A DNA stretch of 64,000 nucleotides from Steromphala cineraria (taxonomy: Eukaryota; Mollusca; Gastropoda; Trochida; Trochidae): positions 52,987,727 through 53,051,726 of the forward strand of contig OU744732.1 of the NCBI GenBank assembly GCA_916613615.1, read 5' to 3'. Every line of letters begins with the position of its first letter. Within the stretch, counting starts at the first letter, position 1. A program made the position numbers and the translations under genes. This document shows, in pieces, positions 48,837 through 59,584 of this stretch. The notes below the pieces were generated by a model that saw only the letters and a list, made by a program, of their open reading frames with translations, was not told the DNA's origin and did not search any database.

Positions 48837-49055
48837 CTACTCGTTGATTAGTCTGTCATCCAGACCCTAAAGCAAAAACAGTAAATTGATGACCAACCCA
48901 GTCTAGAAAAGTATAGCAAGTCTAGATCGCTCAGCTTTCTGAAGTTAAAGCTTCTTCTGGGCTCCATTTTTTTCATTATACATGAATTGTTTAAAATGCT
49001 GTCAATATTGAGAAAAAAAACTTCTGTGACTAAATGTTAGTCTACTCGTTGATTA
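48837..49055 (+). mobile_element. GTCTGTC/AGTCTA element, copy D
   Basis: The element at 48851-49041 (191 bp) lies between perfect 14-bp TSDs, CTACTCGTTGATTA (48837-48850, 49042-49055). It begins GTCTGTCATCCAGACCCTAA, contains AGCAAGTCTAGATCGCTCAG and TGGGCTCC, and ends TGTGACTAAATGTTAGT. Confidence 0.88.
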
Positions 49056-51040
49056 ATCTTTAGATATTCAGACATTTGCAAAAGGATATAATGTTACGAT
49101 CCCTTAAATAAATATACAATTGGAATTCATTATACATTTGAACCGAAAATCGAAAGGACAACCGTGTTTCTACATTTTTTTTTATTAATTCATCATTTTC
49201 TTTAATAAAACCTAGTTGCATGAGATCTTAACAATTACAAATGATATCTCGCTTTAATTAAAAAGAAACCCAATGAATATTGGAGCCATTCATCGTAGGA
49301 AAGCCTTACAGATTAATCGGAAAAGATGTACAAAATATGGTTAGAAAAAACATTTCAGAACATTGATAAACCATCAGTGCTTTAATTGATAAAAAATATA
49401 ATAAACAGTTACATGAAGTTACATGGTCTGAAAGAAACGATGACACATTCTTGGAATATGTATTATGTTTTATTTAGAATATGTGTCACCTACACTTTTC
49501 ATGTTACCGATGCAATATCCTCCTGCAAACAGTTATTACTTGGTTATTAAACAAGAATTGTGTATGTTATTTTTGCAAGCTTTAGCGATAAATGATTATA
49601 GTCCTAAAACGAACATACAAGTTCACAAGGCTCTTGTAATCCATTTCCCCAACACGAATTTCAATGTGTTCACGCTAAATTTGCCACCTGAGGTTTTCGC
49701 TTAACATACATGTACTTGTTCTACGACAAGTAATACGGATAATCTGGTTAAGAAATGAGATGTTTGATCACAAATTATTATATATTATGTATTGCCTAAA
49801 CTTTTATTGATAAGAGCAAATTTAAACCAATGTAACATAAAAATTCGATTCGATGCCTTTAATCAATTCCAGGTAACGGGTATTGAAAATGACTGATGAA
49901 ACAAGCGAAAGCCTAGAAAACACCAAAAATATTAACTCATTTTTAGTTATGATGCCTTTCTCATCAATCGAACACCTTTTTTTGGAAATAACTTGTCCCG
50001 GAACTAAAGTGTACAAAAAGGGGTTCAACAAGGATGTCTTCTCCACCTGCCCTTTATCCTCCTACGCAATAACTTGGAGGACGAAAACACTCCTTAAAAA
50101 ACATGAATTATAATACTTAGGGGCTGATCCGAACCTTACATTACCTCGAGAATAATTCCGGGAAGTCCCGAGAGTTTCATATGTCCTTTTGTTGCCTGTT
50201 GTTATAAAGAGTTAACCCCTTGCTTTTACACGATGTACATTGATGCGCACAAAGCTGTCCTCGGCATGTACCCAGTTAACGTGGGTTTTGTGTGTCGGTG
50301 TGTCAATGGAGCGAGGTGTTCTATCAAGGCAGGTGGGGTGTGGGAGGGGTGGCCTTGATAAAGTAGGTTAATATTACCCTCAAGTTAATCCTTTTTGCGA
50401 AAAAAAACATTATATTTTCAGTTTTTTAAGCCCGCCTCTTTGAATGTTTTGAATTCCATATCTTATGACTCGTGCTGTTTAAAAATCATAATTATTGAGA
50501 GGATATGTCTTACAGAATTTCTTTTACATTCATCTCAAATCTTCTTTACACTTGGAACGAACTCACGATTATGGTTGTTCTTATTTGCGTATACAGGTAT
50601 ACAAATTAAATATAAATTTGGGTAAACTTTTCCCTTCGGTGTTTTTTTAATTCCTTATACCTTTGTACCTCCAAAGATACTTAACGTAAGTCTATGAAAT
50701 ATTTTAAATAATAAATGTACCTTCATTTGTACAGGTTCACCTCAGTTCTCTTGTATATTCAGTCAATCTAGACTTGCAGAATGAGGAAATAGGCTGTATT
50801 TAAGGCTACTGTTTGATCAGATTTGACAGCTTTTTATGAATGAGAAATAAGAACACACGTTTTGCTGAACAGCCATATTATTAAACCCAATGTCACGTAT
50901 TATTAAAGTTTTAAAATCACACGGGAGTTAGCTTTGAACAGTAAAAAATAACTGCATGTGTTTTTTTAGTAGTTTATTAGAAGATTTTGTTTTCTAACGA
51001 CAACGACGTTTTCATGTGCTTACTTAACCAAGTAAACATA
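49056..51040. other. Intergenic sequence; weak family remnant at about 50757-50830
   Basis: TCAATCTAGACTTGCAGAAT at about 50761 recalls the internal GCAAGTCTA motif on the minus strand. A GT-rich patch lies at about 50280-50350. No gene is supported. Confidence 0.35.
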
Positions 51041-51415
51041 TAAACAGTAAACTTTACTATGAACTATATGAATATCTTCAAACTAGTAAAAAACATTTAA
51101 AAAATTGCTTCATTATTTAAAGTTATTTAAATAACTCATTTGGTAAACCATTACGCTTACCCATTTAAAATTTAATCGAATAGCTAACTAAAACATTTAA
51201 TTATTTTAGTTATACGAATAACTCATAACTGATTCACTAAAACATTCTCTTTAATCATTACCGTAATTTTACGAATAACTAATAACTGATAACCTCAAAC
51301 ATTCAAATGTCTAATTCTTATTCATTTAAAGTTATTGAAGAACTGATAAACCCAAACATTCTCTTTAATCATTAATTATAGAATAACTGATTACTTGTTC
51401 GCTCAAACATCGCTC
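51040..51415. repeat. Degenerate AT-rich tandem repeat
   Basis: The phrases ATTTAAAGTTATT, GAATAACTAATAACTGAT, AAACATTCTCTTTAATCATTA recur irregularly at roughly 70-80 bp intervals. Confidence 0.5.
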
Positions 51416-51417
51416 AT

Positions 51418-51635
51418 TATTGAATAACCTAGACTAACATTTAGTCTCAGAAATAAGTTTTTCCATTATCAACAACATTTTACGAAAATTACAAATAGTT
51501 AAACATCAAGGAGCCCAAGCAATGCCTTGATTTCCTAAAGCTAAGGCATCTAGACTTGCTATAAATTTCTAGACTATGTTTGTCGTCAATTGAATATTTT
51601 GCTTTAGGGTCTGGATGACAGACTATTGAATAACC
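51418..51635 (-). mobile_element. GTCTGTC/AGTCTA element, copy E
   Basis: The element at 51430-51623 (194 bp) lies between perfect 12-bp TSDs, TATTGAATAACC (51418-51429, 51624-51635). Read on the minus strand it begins GTCTGTCATCCAGACCCTAA and contains AGCAAGTCTAGATGCC. Confidence 0.88.
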
Positions 51636-51984
51636 CTAAAATAAGATCCTCTCTGTTTATGTATAGCTAGTTTATTGCAATAATTGATTCAATGAAATAT
51701 TTGAATTATGTACTGAAAACTTATATTAATATCTTGTAACACCTTTATTCCAACATTCAAGACAATTTACCTGTAATCATCTACGGATCAGACAGGTATA
51801 TCGAAAGGTTTATACAAACGAAGATTTCCCTAAGATAAACAAATTTTTAAATCTCATTTCTGCCATGATTTGTTACTTGATAGTTTGACATTGACAAGCT
51901 TTATTACTTGATTGACAGCCGTAAACACTTGTCTTGTTTGAAAAGTTTCTAGAGATAATTTGATTTCATCAATGTGAAACGTTA
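51636..51984. other. Intergenic sequence, nothing recognised
   Basis: AT-rich. Confidence 0.35.
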
Positions 51985-52179
51985 TACCGTTGGGCTAGAC
52001 TAATTTCAGTCTCTGAAATGAAAATACATATTAAATGCAGTTTTCTACTATTAACATTGAAAGGAGCCCACTGAAGCTCTGAAACTGCAGTGAGCTAGAC
52101 TTGCTATAATAATATAGACTTGTGTGGGTCTTTAAAGATATTTTGTATCAGGGGCCGGTTAGACAGACTATCGTTGGGC
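51985..52179 (-). mobile_element. GTCTGTC/AGTCTA element, copy F
   Basis: The element at 51996-52168 (173 bp) lies between CGTTGGGC TSDs (51988-51995, 52172-52179), extendable to 11 bp with one mismatch (TACCGTTGGGC/TATCGTTGGGC). On the minus strand it is about 95% identical to copy A, including AAAATATCTTTAAAGACCCA and GCACTGAAGCTG-type context. Confidence 0.85.
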
Positions 52180-53800
52180 CAAATTTATTATCGTAAGTCA
52201 AATGTTGATTTTCCCTTGTATTTCAAAAACGTTTTATTGAATATTCATGATATTCGATGTGATAATTCAATTTTGTGTTTAGCATCTTCAGTGAAAAACA
52301 TCTTATTCAGAGATATTTTACACGAATCGTATAAATATAATAAAACAAACATAAAATCTCACTTTTTTCTCAAATTTTACCTTCAAAACGAAAATTTCAA
52401 TTAGTGACATAACATAAATAAAATAGAGGCCTGATGATACATGTATATAAGCTTAGAGAAGCTATGTTTGCTTCCAAAATAATCAAATAAATGAAAGGTT
52501 GATTTACGTTTTTGCTACTAAAGTCTCGCCTTTATCCTTCATGAATAAACTTTAGATTATTATTTCAAATAATTAGCTTTTCGTTTTCAAACCTTTTCAA
52601 AGCTATTTGTATAAACAGATTTCTTAGTAAGCAAAAAGTAGGAAATATTCCCCAAATTTTATACTTATTTGAATTGGTTAAATGTACATAAGTTGCAATA
52701 TAGCGTCGAACCTCGTTTATCCGTACGTTTTGGTTACTTATGCAAACCCTCCAGATAGCGAGTCGTCCGGTTATCTGATTCAAAGCGATAATGTGTTTGG
52801 TATGTATATAGTGGAAATGTATTCCAACAGTAGGAAATGTTCTCACCTTCAATATCACTGTGTTATTATAACCATCTATCAACCATGGAACCATTGTAAA
52901 CTTAATCTGATATTTCTATTACCTCCCTTTGCTTGTTGCTCTGTTAATTTGTGAAGAATAATCGGAATATTTACCCTGGTAATATAACATCATAATGATT
53001 GTTGACTATTCCAATCTTTTCGAATTAAACCAATGACATTTCAAAAATTCGATAAGTTGTTTGAGGTTGGATGTTGTTTCAACTTTCGTTGCAAACAGCA
53101 TAATAATGATAAATTCTGAAACATATGTTGACATGTCATGTTGGAACAGCGGGTATTGAAAATTTGGTTGAAACTATTTGCCAAAACTTCACGATCAAAT
53201 GTTAGGATTACTATCAAGCAACGTCATTCGGAATTTTATATTCCGTGTATTTCATTGTTGAAATTGTGCTCTATATTTGTTGACGACTTTTAAGTGAAAA
53301 ACGGATTATACGTTTGGTGCCTTTCAAATCGTTTAAAACTGAATAATACTTTAGAGGGCTTTGATATTCGTGAAAATGACTGTCAAAGGATTTCATGTTC
53401 TTTTGAAATCAATAACTTGGTTACATATCTCTATCACTTGTTATGATTCAATAATTTCAATAGTCCAATTGGGCAAATCGCAGTAGTTGAAGACTCAAAT
53501 GTAAATCTCTTTTACGACTTTTGTTTAGATCACCAAATATCATTTTGGACCTCGTTTTTTTACATGTAGTCAAATAGCTTAGGTCAATATTGTATAAAAG
53601 GCTTTTCAATTAAACAAAACTAATTGTATCTTCTAAGTAAAACACGTCTCATTTAATTTTTCGTTTTAAAACATTATTGGCAGCGATCCACTGAGGTAGA
53701 GGGCGTTGATCGTTTATGAACTGCACATACTTTTATATAATGAGAGTAGCAAAGATTCACATTTCGTAGATAAGGCAAATATGTACATAATGATGTTTAA
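52180..53800. other. Intergenic sequence, nothing recognised
   Basis: AT-rich. The overlapping 90- and 109-codon frames on opposite strands at 52565-52954 have no domains, and neither can be supported as a gene. Confidence 0.4.
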
Positions 53801-53925
53801 TGTTGATCAAATCCTCGCAGAATCGGCCACGCGACGTCGTTTGACAATAACCCTCTGTTGTCTAAATCTATCATCATAGACGTTGTTAATATCAAGTCTA
53901 CCAAGCCCTTGTATATGTCATATGA

Positions 53926-53945
53926 TATGACCCCGCGGGGTCATA
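53926..53945. promoter_or_regulatory. 20-bp perfect palindrome
   Basis: TATGACCCCGCGGGGTCATA contains TGACCC and GGGTCA receptor-type half-sites around CGCG. It lies at the left edge of a CpG-richer region (53820-54300). Confidence 0.35.
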
Positions 53946-54109
53946 ATGTCAGTCATATTAGGACCACCACTAGGAAATAACTACCATATTACTCCCCGAA
54001 CACTCGGTAGGTAACTCGCTACCCTGCCGAGTAAATATACACAAGGTTCGTGTAGTATATTTGGCAATAAACCTTTAACAGTGCTTTGCTTCAGGTTTTG
54101 AATTACATT

Positions 54110-54300
54110 TGACCATCCTCAAAGCTCGCCCGGGATCAAATCTGGCCCGGGTCGGGGTTCCAGCGACTTCCCGGCGCTTTCCAAGTACGACTGGCGGCTA
54201 GAAAGGCTCGCGCCGCACGTGCTCAGATAGCTTTACTTACCGTGGTTTGATTTCCCACGGTCGCCTAATTTGACGCGACGTCGGAATTTGATGGCTTTTT
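54110..54300. promoter_or_regulatory. CpG-rich island-like segment, possible enhancer
   Basis: It is dense in CpG (CTCGCCCGGG, CCCGGGTCGGGG, CTCGCGCCGCACGTGCTC, GACGCGACGTCGG) and carries TTCCCACG (CSL consensus on minus, 54252-54259) within a small palindrome CCGTGG...CCACGG. No open frame or transcript signal was recognised. Confidence 0.3.
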
Positions 54301-55145
54301 CGGTTGGCAGTCATGATTGATATACTGAAATGGACATCGTAAATATACACGAATCCGGACAGAACATATGGTAATAAAATATTTGTTGGTATTGACGATG
54401 TTGGTTTTTTGTGTGAGGGAAAATCAATGACAGGTGTAGGGTTTGATTTAAAGGTTTCTGATTAATAAGGTATTTAGTGATAAATAACTACTTGTTAAGA
54501 CGTGAATATTTGGGTAGGTAATTGGGACTATTATGACATGAAAGATCAACGATTAGTCACCGAGCAAGTATGTCTTTATCATCTAGTCATTTTGTAGTTG
54601 TAAGGTATTTCGAATATAAGGCTATTCAATTTCTCTATTCTACTTTTTTTAAACAATTGTACTTGTAAACCGTATAAACTCAGTTGTCCTTTGTTAAGCT
54701 GTTGATAAAAGTTGAATTGAAATATTTTAGAGGTATTGCTATGATATCAATATGCCATGAACAAGAGGGTCGCATACCGATTCGTCGAATTTCTAGGTTT
54801 AGAATAGAAAAATCCATTCGACGGATCGGTACTGTGATTTTAGCTGTTGATTGGCTTACATAACGTTGGAACGTTCCAAAATAAGGCAAAGGGGGTGTTT
54901 GGACTCTCATTCATTTATTTTGATCACTTGAAGATAGGATGATGCGATGTTGTATATAATGAGTAAATATATAAAGAATTGTATAAAATATTATCTACAC
55001 TTTTGGATTTAGCTATATTTGGGAACAACAGCAAAATTTTAATAAATAGTATAAATTTTTGTCAGAATTTGTGTTTAGACTTATGAAGAAGAATGGTACA
55101 CGTCACTTGTCAATAGTATTGTTTTGTATGTAAATTAAAAATCTT
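54301..55145. other. Intergenic sequence; small hairpin at 54775-54831
   Basis: TACCGATTCGTCGAAT (54775-54790) and ATTCGACGGATCGGTA (54816-54831) are 16-bp inverted repeats with one mismatch. Related TTCGACGGAT.GGTAC phrases recur at about 55679-55732. No gene. Confidence 0.45.
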
Positions 55146-55179
55146 GTGATTATCTACATATAAATCGCTCTATGAATCT

Positions 55180-55240
55180 GAAATGTAGACTAGGCCTATG
55201 GCCTCCACTGTGCACAAAGAAATAAAGATAGATTGATAGA
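55180..55240 (+). mobile_element. Probable LINE 3' end
   Basis: A TAGGCCTATGGCCT hairpin (about 55191-55204) is followed by AATAAA (55221-55226) and a GATAGATTGATAGA tail. The layout matches the 46573-46720 element in the opposite orientation but with a different tail. The 5' limit is not visible. Confidence 0.55.
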
Positions 55241-56260
55241 GTAAATAACATTATCAATATAAAACGTGAGGGCCATGCGTCAATTATAGCCAAATGGTAT
55301 GGGCAAAATATTTTAAGAGGTCATGGACATCATCAACTTTAATGGAAGTTAGAAAGTGGTAAAAACTTGGAAGTAATGCCAAAGTATAAGTAAAATGATT
55401 TGAAAGTGATGCATATGTCATACATGTATTTGAATAGGGACACAAAGGATCAATTAAAAGTTTCACTTTTACCCTTCATCAAAGTATTAAATTTAGATAA
55501 ACAGAAAGGAGTTTTACAGTATGAACCCTTTACTCAGTAATATTTCCGTCGATGAAATAAGACTTTATCATGTAAGCAACTTACTTAATTTCAAGTGATC
55601 AATCGTAATGCTTGTAAACAACCCGTACACCCCTTCATTAATTAACTTAGATTCTCCCAGGGTCTCATGCTCGCCAAGATTCGACCGATCGGTACAAAAT
55701 CACTCAAGCGTTATTCGACGGATAGGTACAGTTCAATTTTGAAAATTCGACGGAATAGGCCGTAATCAACAAGAGTACAAGCGAGTTGGTTTATAGATAA
55801 CTTCATTTTGAAAGAAGAAGTTGTTGCCCAGAAACCCTTTAGGCGCCTTAGAATCCTTTCTAAGCTTATGAAATGTTTAGTTCAATGTATACTTTAAGAA
55901 ATGATATTTGTTGGAAATAGAAATACTTTAAATTTCTTTTCATTTGTGACAATATCAATAACGTGATATACAATTTTGTATATATTAATTGTTTGGAGAG
56001 GTATAAACGCCAACGTTTTCCAACCGATGTTAATTTGTTGTTTAAAAATGTATTCACACATTAAAAGCATGAGAAAAAACGTATTTGAAAAAGAAACACG
56101 TCCCAATAATCAGAAAATTCGTATTGGGAAGATGTCGAATTGATATCCTAAACAAGTGGTGTGTATTTCACCAAGTGATGGACGTGTATGCAATAGATCA
56201 CGCTTGAAACAGACACCTGTTGCTGACGACGGTTGAACGAGTTGCACGTGAATTCTCCAG
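55241..56260. other. Intergenic sequence, nothing recognised
   Basis: AT-rich. Minus-strand frames of 60-70 codons have no domains. Confidence 0.4.
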
Positions 56261-56264
56261 CTAA

Positions 56265-56380
56265 GATGAGTTACACGTGTATTTCGCTGCCAAGATGGCG
56301 ACAGTTGACCACTGAAGACCGGATGTGTCCTTCACGGTCATCATCAACGGGGTGAGGAATGATGACGTAATGCTGGTCAG
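56265..56380. promoter_or_regulatory. Promoter-type motif cluster (E-box, YY1-like, CRE-like)
   Basis: TACACGTGTA (about 56271-56280), CCAAGATGGCGAC (about 56290-56302) and GATGACGTAATG (about 56360-56371) lie within about 100 bp. It resembles the 44415-44530 cluster in content. Confidence 0.3.
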
Positions 56381-56634
56381 ATTACTTGACCAACGCCTGG
56401 TTTTTATTAGACATCTCTACTGTCTCTGGGAAATCCTTCTCAAAACGATTTATTTACTTTGTTTAGATAATGGAAGGAAGGTAGCCTCAGACAAATTGTT
56501 GCATTAAGGTGACTTCAATTGTAGAATTGTTTTTATGGAAGTAGTAACTTCACCTCTAACGTCAATTGCTCTTATGAGGCAGAGTAGACCTGACACATAG
56601 ACTTATATTTTAATATTATTTTATTAATTTTTTT

Positions 56635-56740
56635 TTAAAAGGAGCCTCAGACAAATGGAGCCTAGAGCAGTCCAGATCTAGACTTGCTTCCATGGGGTGA
56701 ATTATATGCTCAAGGGTCTGTGCATAAGACTAACCTGACA
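56635..56740 (-). mobile_element. Degenerate copy of the GTCTGTC/AGTCTA family
   Basis: On the minus strand, GCAAGTCTAGATCTGGACT and AGGCTCC match the family interior. The CAGACCCTTGAGC end is diverged. No TSD was found. Confidence 0.45.
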
Positions 56741-57117
56741 CACCGAGGACAGATATGAGATAAGGATCTATTGTTTATATGACTGGGTCTGCTTGCTGAT
56801 ATTATACTTTTTACATCGCAACAGGATAATGGTCAAACATTACTGTATCATAGTTATAGATGAGCTTATTAGGTAGCAAATGATGATACCCTCTCATATT
56901 GGTCCTTTGAAGATTTCAGGTGTACTTTTTTAATGAAAATAATACATTTACTCGGATTCCATATTGTCTGTGGTTTCAGTCTAAAGCCATGTGTAGAGTG
57001 ATACTTAAAATATGTAAGTTCCACACGCCTTATCAGGAACTAAAAGGATACACTGATGTTTTCGTTGAGTATGTTTATGTTATAGAACTATCCTCTGACA
57101 GCTCTCTAAGTGCGGGT

Positions 57118-57480
57118 TTAAAGGGGCAGTAGCACGTTTTATGGAGAATATAAGGTGATGTCAGGAAAATGAAAATTAATGGTTCCAATTGAAAGACAAC
57201 ATATTTAAACTAAATGGAGCAGTAATAATTCAAATATAAAATGTAAAGTTTAGCCATGCGATTCCTTTTTCTTACATAAAATCAATTAAAGGTGTTCACA
57301 AAAAATGGCCGCCTATGGATTTTATATGAATCTTCATACTTTGTCCTCTGACTATGGATGATTGGCTTGTGTAATGAGATTTTGGACACTGCCAAAATAA
57401 TACATTTAACATTAACTTACAATTATCAGTGAAAAATCTAAAATCTAAAATTATCAAAAAACGTGCTACTGCCCCTTTAA
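57118..57480. mobile_element. TTAA-flanked MITE, copy 2 (355 bp)
   Basis: The element at 57122-57476 lies between TTAA on both sides. It has the same TIRs as 47383-47738 and is collinear along its whole length at roughly 85-90% identity. It is in the same orientation as copy 1, 9.7 kb away, with different flanks, so the two are independent insertions. Confidence 0.88.
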
Positions 57481-57840
57481 GTAGCGTAGATTAGCTATTG
57501 TTTTTTATCAATGAATGATCCACCTCAACCTGGATATGTATATATATATTATAAATATATATTTGATTTGTTTGAGTTCATAAACTCAAACTAAAAAAAT
57601 CTCACTCATTAACTTATATCATAGCTATGATAGAATTGGAATTATGTCAATTGTGTTTCGTTTAGAACACCCAAATACCAATAAGAGCCAAAGACAAGTT
57701 TTGAAATGACAGATGAAAACTCGTTGATTGAAAGTTTTCATGACCCTTAGAAATGGTGTAGAAGAGATTAGTACCCGAGCGAAAGCAAAGATTATTTAAA
57801 AACTTTAAACATATATGATTTAAATTTCTAGTACAACACA
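57481..57840. other. Intergenic sequence, nothing recognised
   Basis: AT-rich with an AT dinucleotide-rich run at about 57535-57565. Confidence 0.4.
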
Positions 57841-57844
57841 TCCA

Positions 57845-58100
57845 CAAGTCTATCAGTCAGACCCTAAGCAAGTCCATCACGAGAGCTTGATTATAGGAAA
57901 ATGAAAAATCGTATTTCAGTTATGTTTTATCTTAAATTTAGTATTTTAGATTTCTTTCAATTCAACTTCAGAGTCTATGTTTAGATCAATAGTTCCTGGT
58001 AATGATTTAACACATGATAACATAGTCTGTCATTCAGACTATGAAATTAAACTATATCGCAAGTCTATGACAAGAAAAAGCTCGATTTCGGAACTGAAAT
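57845..58100 (+). mobile_element. Two degenerate GTCTGTC/AGTCTA family remnants in tandem
   Basis: AAGTCTATCAGTCAGACCCT (57847-57866) to CAGAGTCTATGTTTAG (57970-57985) is one degraded copy. ATAGTCTGTCATTCAGACTA (58022-58041) with CGCAAGTCTATGACAAG starts another that is 3'-truncated. Confidence 0.55.
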
Positions 58101-59169
58101 GATCTCGAACTTTTTTCTGGTTTTTAAGGTATGATATTTGTTTTGTTTTTGTGTGTGTTTGTTTTGGGGTTTTATGGGTGCTGGGGGTTTTATGGGTTTT
58201 TTTTATTATTTGTTGACAATTGTAGGTTCGTCACTTTATCAATAGAAGTGAGTCTTTAAAGTCAAACCTATCAAAAGTTGAGTCTTAACTAACACAAAAC
58301 TAACCTATGACTTTAGATACTAGACACTTTCGATAAAGTTCACAATATGTACGTTGAAATGTATAATCACGCACCTTATATAACCATCGTCTTTAGAAAG
58401 AAGGTATATAAGACCCAAGGAGTTAAATAAAAAGCACAACAATTAGGCAAATCATAATTTTTCAGTTTAGGTTAAACTGCATGAGATTGACATAAATCGG
58501 GAATCTTCTTGTTCATTTTCATTTAAAATCATGAGGTTATCTTTTTATGTATTGTTTTTGTACAGAGAAAAAACATTAGGCATTGATTCCTTGGTAAAGT
58601 ATCCACATGCACATACTTTTGACATAAAATTTTACACATTTAATTATCTCAAGAAATGGGTAAATGATGAAACTGACATTTTGTACATTTAATCAAGACT
58701 TACATGTATCTATTAAGTACCAAAATGACAATTCCCTTATATCATATATTAGGAGGGACAATTTAACAAACCCAACAGATTTAACATATCTATGTATACC
58801 TTCTTCATTTGCCCTATGGCAATGGTTTTCATTGCTTAGCAAATTATTGTGATCCCATATTTAGAGAACAAAAGGCTTTTGTTAGAATTTGAATCTTTTA
58901 AAGCCAGGTTTTATATAATTTACCAAGGTGAGTCAATCTCTTGGTTCTATTTTCTTTGAAATGAAAAAAATAATAATAATAATGTCGTTCTACAATTCCT
59001 ATGTGAAACATTCATATTTTACAAAATTCACAAACGTATCAGTGTTTGATTTGAAAACTATTTTATCTATGGTTCAAATTTTCAAACGGGTTCAAAACTA
59101 TGTCGACGAAATAATCAAAACAAAAGATTATCATTGTGTGAAAATCAAAACGTGTACATAATCTTTCTC
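58101..59169. other. Intergenic sequence, GT-rich patch at about 58138-58205
   Basis: No gene. The T/G-rich patch (TTTTGTTTTTGTGTGTGTTTG, then GGGTTTTATGGG repeats) is low complexity. Confidence 0.4.
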
Positions 59170-59223
59170 GTAGTCAAATTAGCGTGGCGCCTATATCACA
59201 ACGACTCATCGTATAGGAGAACT

Positions 59224-59231
59224 TTCCCACG
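59224..59231 (-). promoter_or_regulatory. Su(H)/CSL (RBPJ) site, distal
   Basis: TTCCCACG is the reverse complement of CGTGGGAA, an exact high-affinity CSL consensus (YGTGGGAA). It lies 531 bp upstream of the ATG. Confidence 0.6.
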
Positions 59232-59393
59232 ATGTACACAGAACGTACTCAAAGCAATCCTCGCTCGCGGAGCATTCACTTGCGGTAAGCCAAAAACAAA
59301 CAATAAGTCGAGTTGGAATTGTATTATTTAGAACTTCATGAAGTCTTGCTTTGGTTTGCTTGCAATCACTTGCCGGCGAAAGAGGGCGGGAAT

Positions 59394-59401
59394 TTCCCAC
59401 A
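59394..59401 (-). promoter_or_regulatory. Su(H)/CSL (RBPJ) site, middle
   Basis: TTCCCACA is the reverse complement of TGTGGGAA, an exact CSL consensus. It directly follows a GGGCGGG (Sp/KLF-like) box. Confidence 0.6.
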
Positions 59402-59511
59402 GCGAAAACGTGAAACCGTAGTGTGTTTCGGCGCGTGCACGGGTTGATCGCGTAAATTTCATCACTGATTGACATCGCGGAGTTGTCGATTCGCCTCGCG
59501 CGCTCCGTCGA

Positions 59512-59519
59512 CCAATCAG
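59512..59519 (+). promoter_or_regulatory. CCAAT box (NF-Y type)
   Basis: CCAATCAG matches the NF-Y core with its preferred 3' flank and sits inside the CpG-rich 5' flank of gene 2, at a typical promoter distance from the likely start. Confidence 0.5.
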
Positions 59520-59557
59520 AGGGCTAGGTTCGCGCGACCGCCGCCCCCCACGACGGT

Positions 59558-59567
59558 TGATTGACAG
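59558..59567 (+). promoter_or_regulatory. PBX-MEIS/PREP composite site
   Basis: TGATTGACAG is an exact match to the classic PBX-MEIS/PREP heterodimer decamer. A 9/10 copy, TGATTGACAT, lies at 59466-59475 in the same orientation. Confidence 0.5.
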
Positions 59568-59584
59568 GTAGTTGTATGTCTCGG

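Noticed and set aside
52565..52954. Overlapping 109-codon (-) and 90-codon (+) frames
   Set aside because: They are opposite-strand mirror frames in AT-rich DNA with no recognisable content. Neither is supportable.
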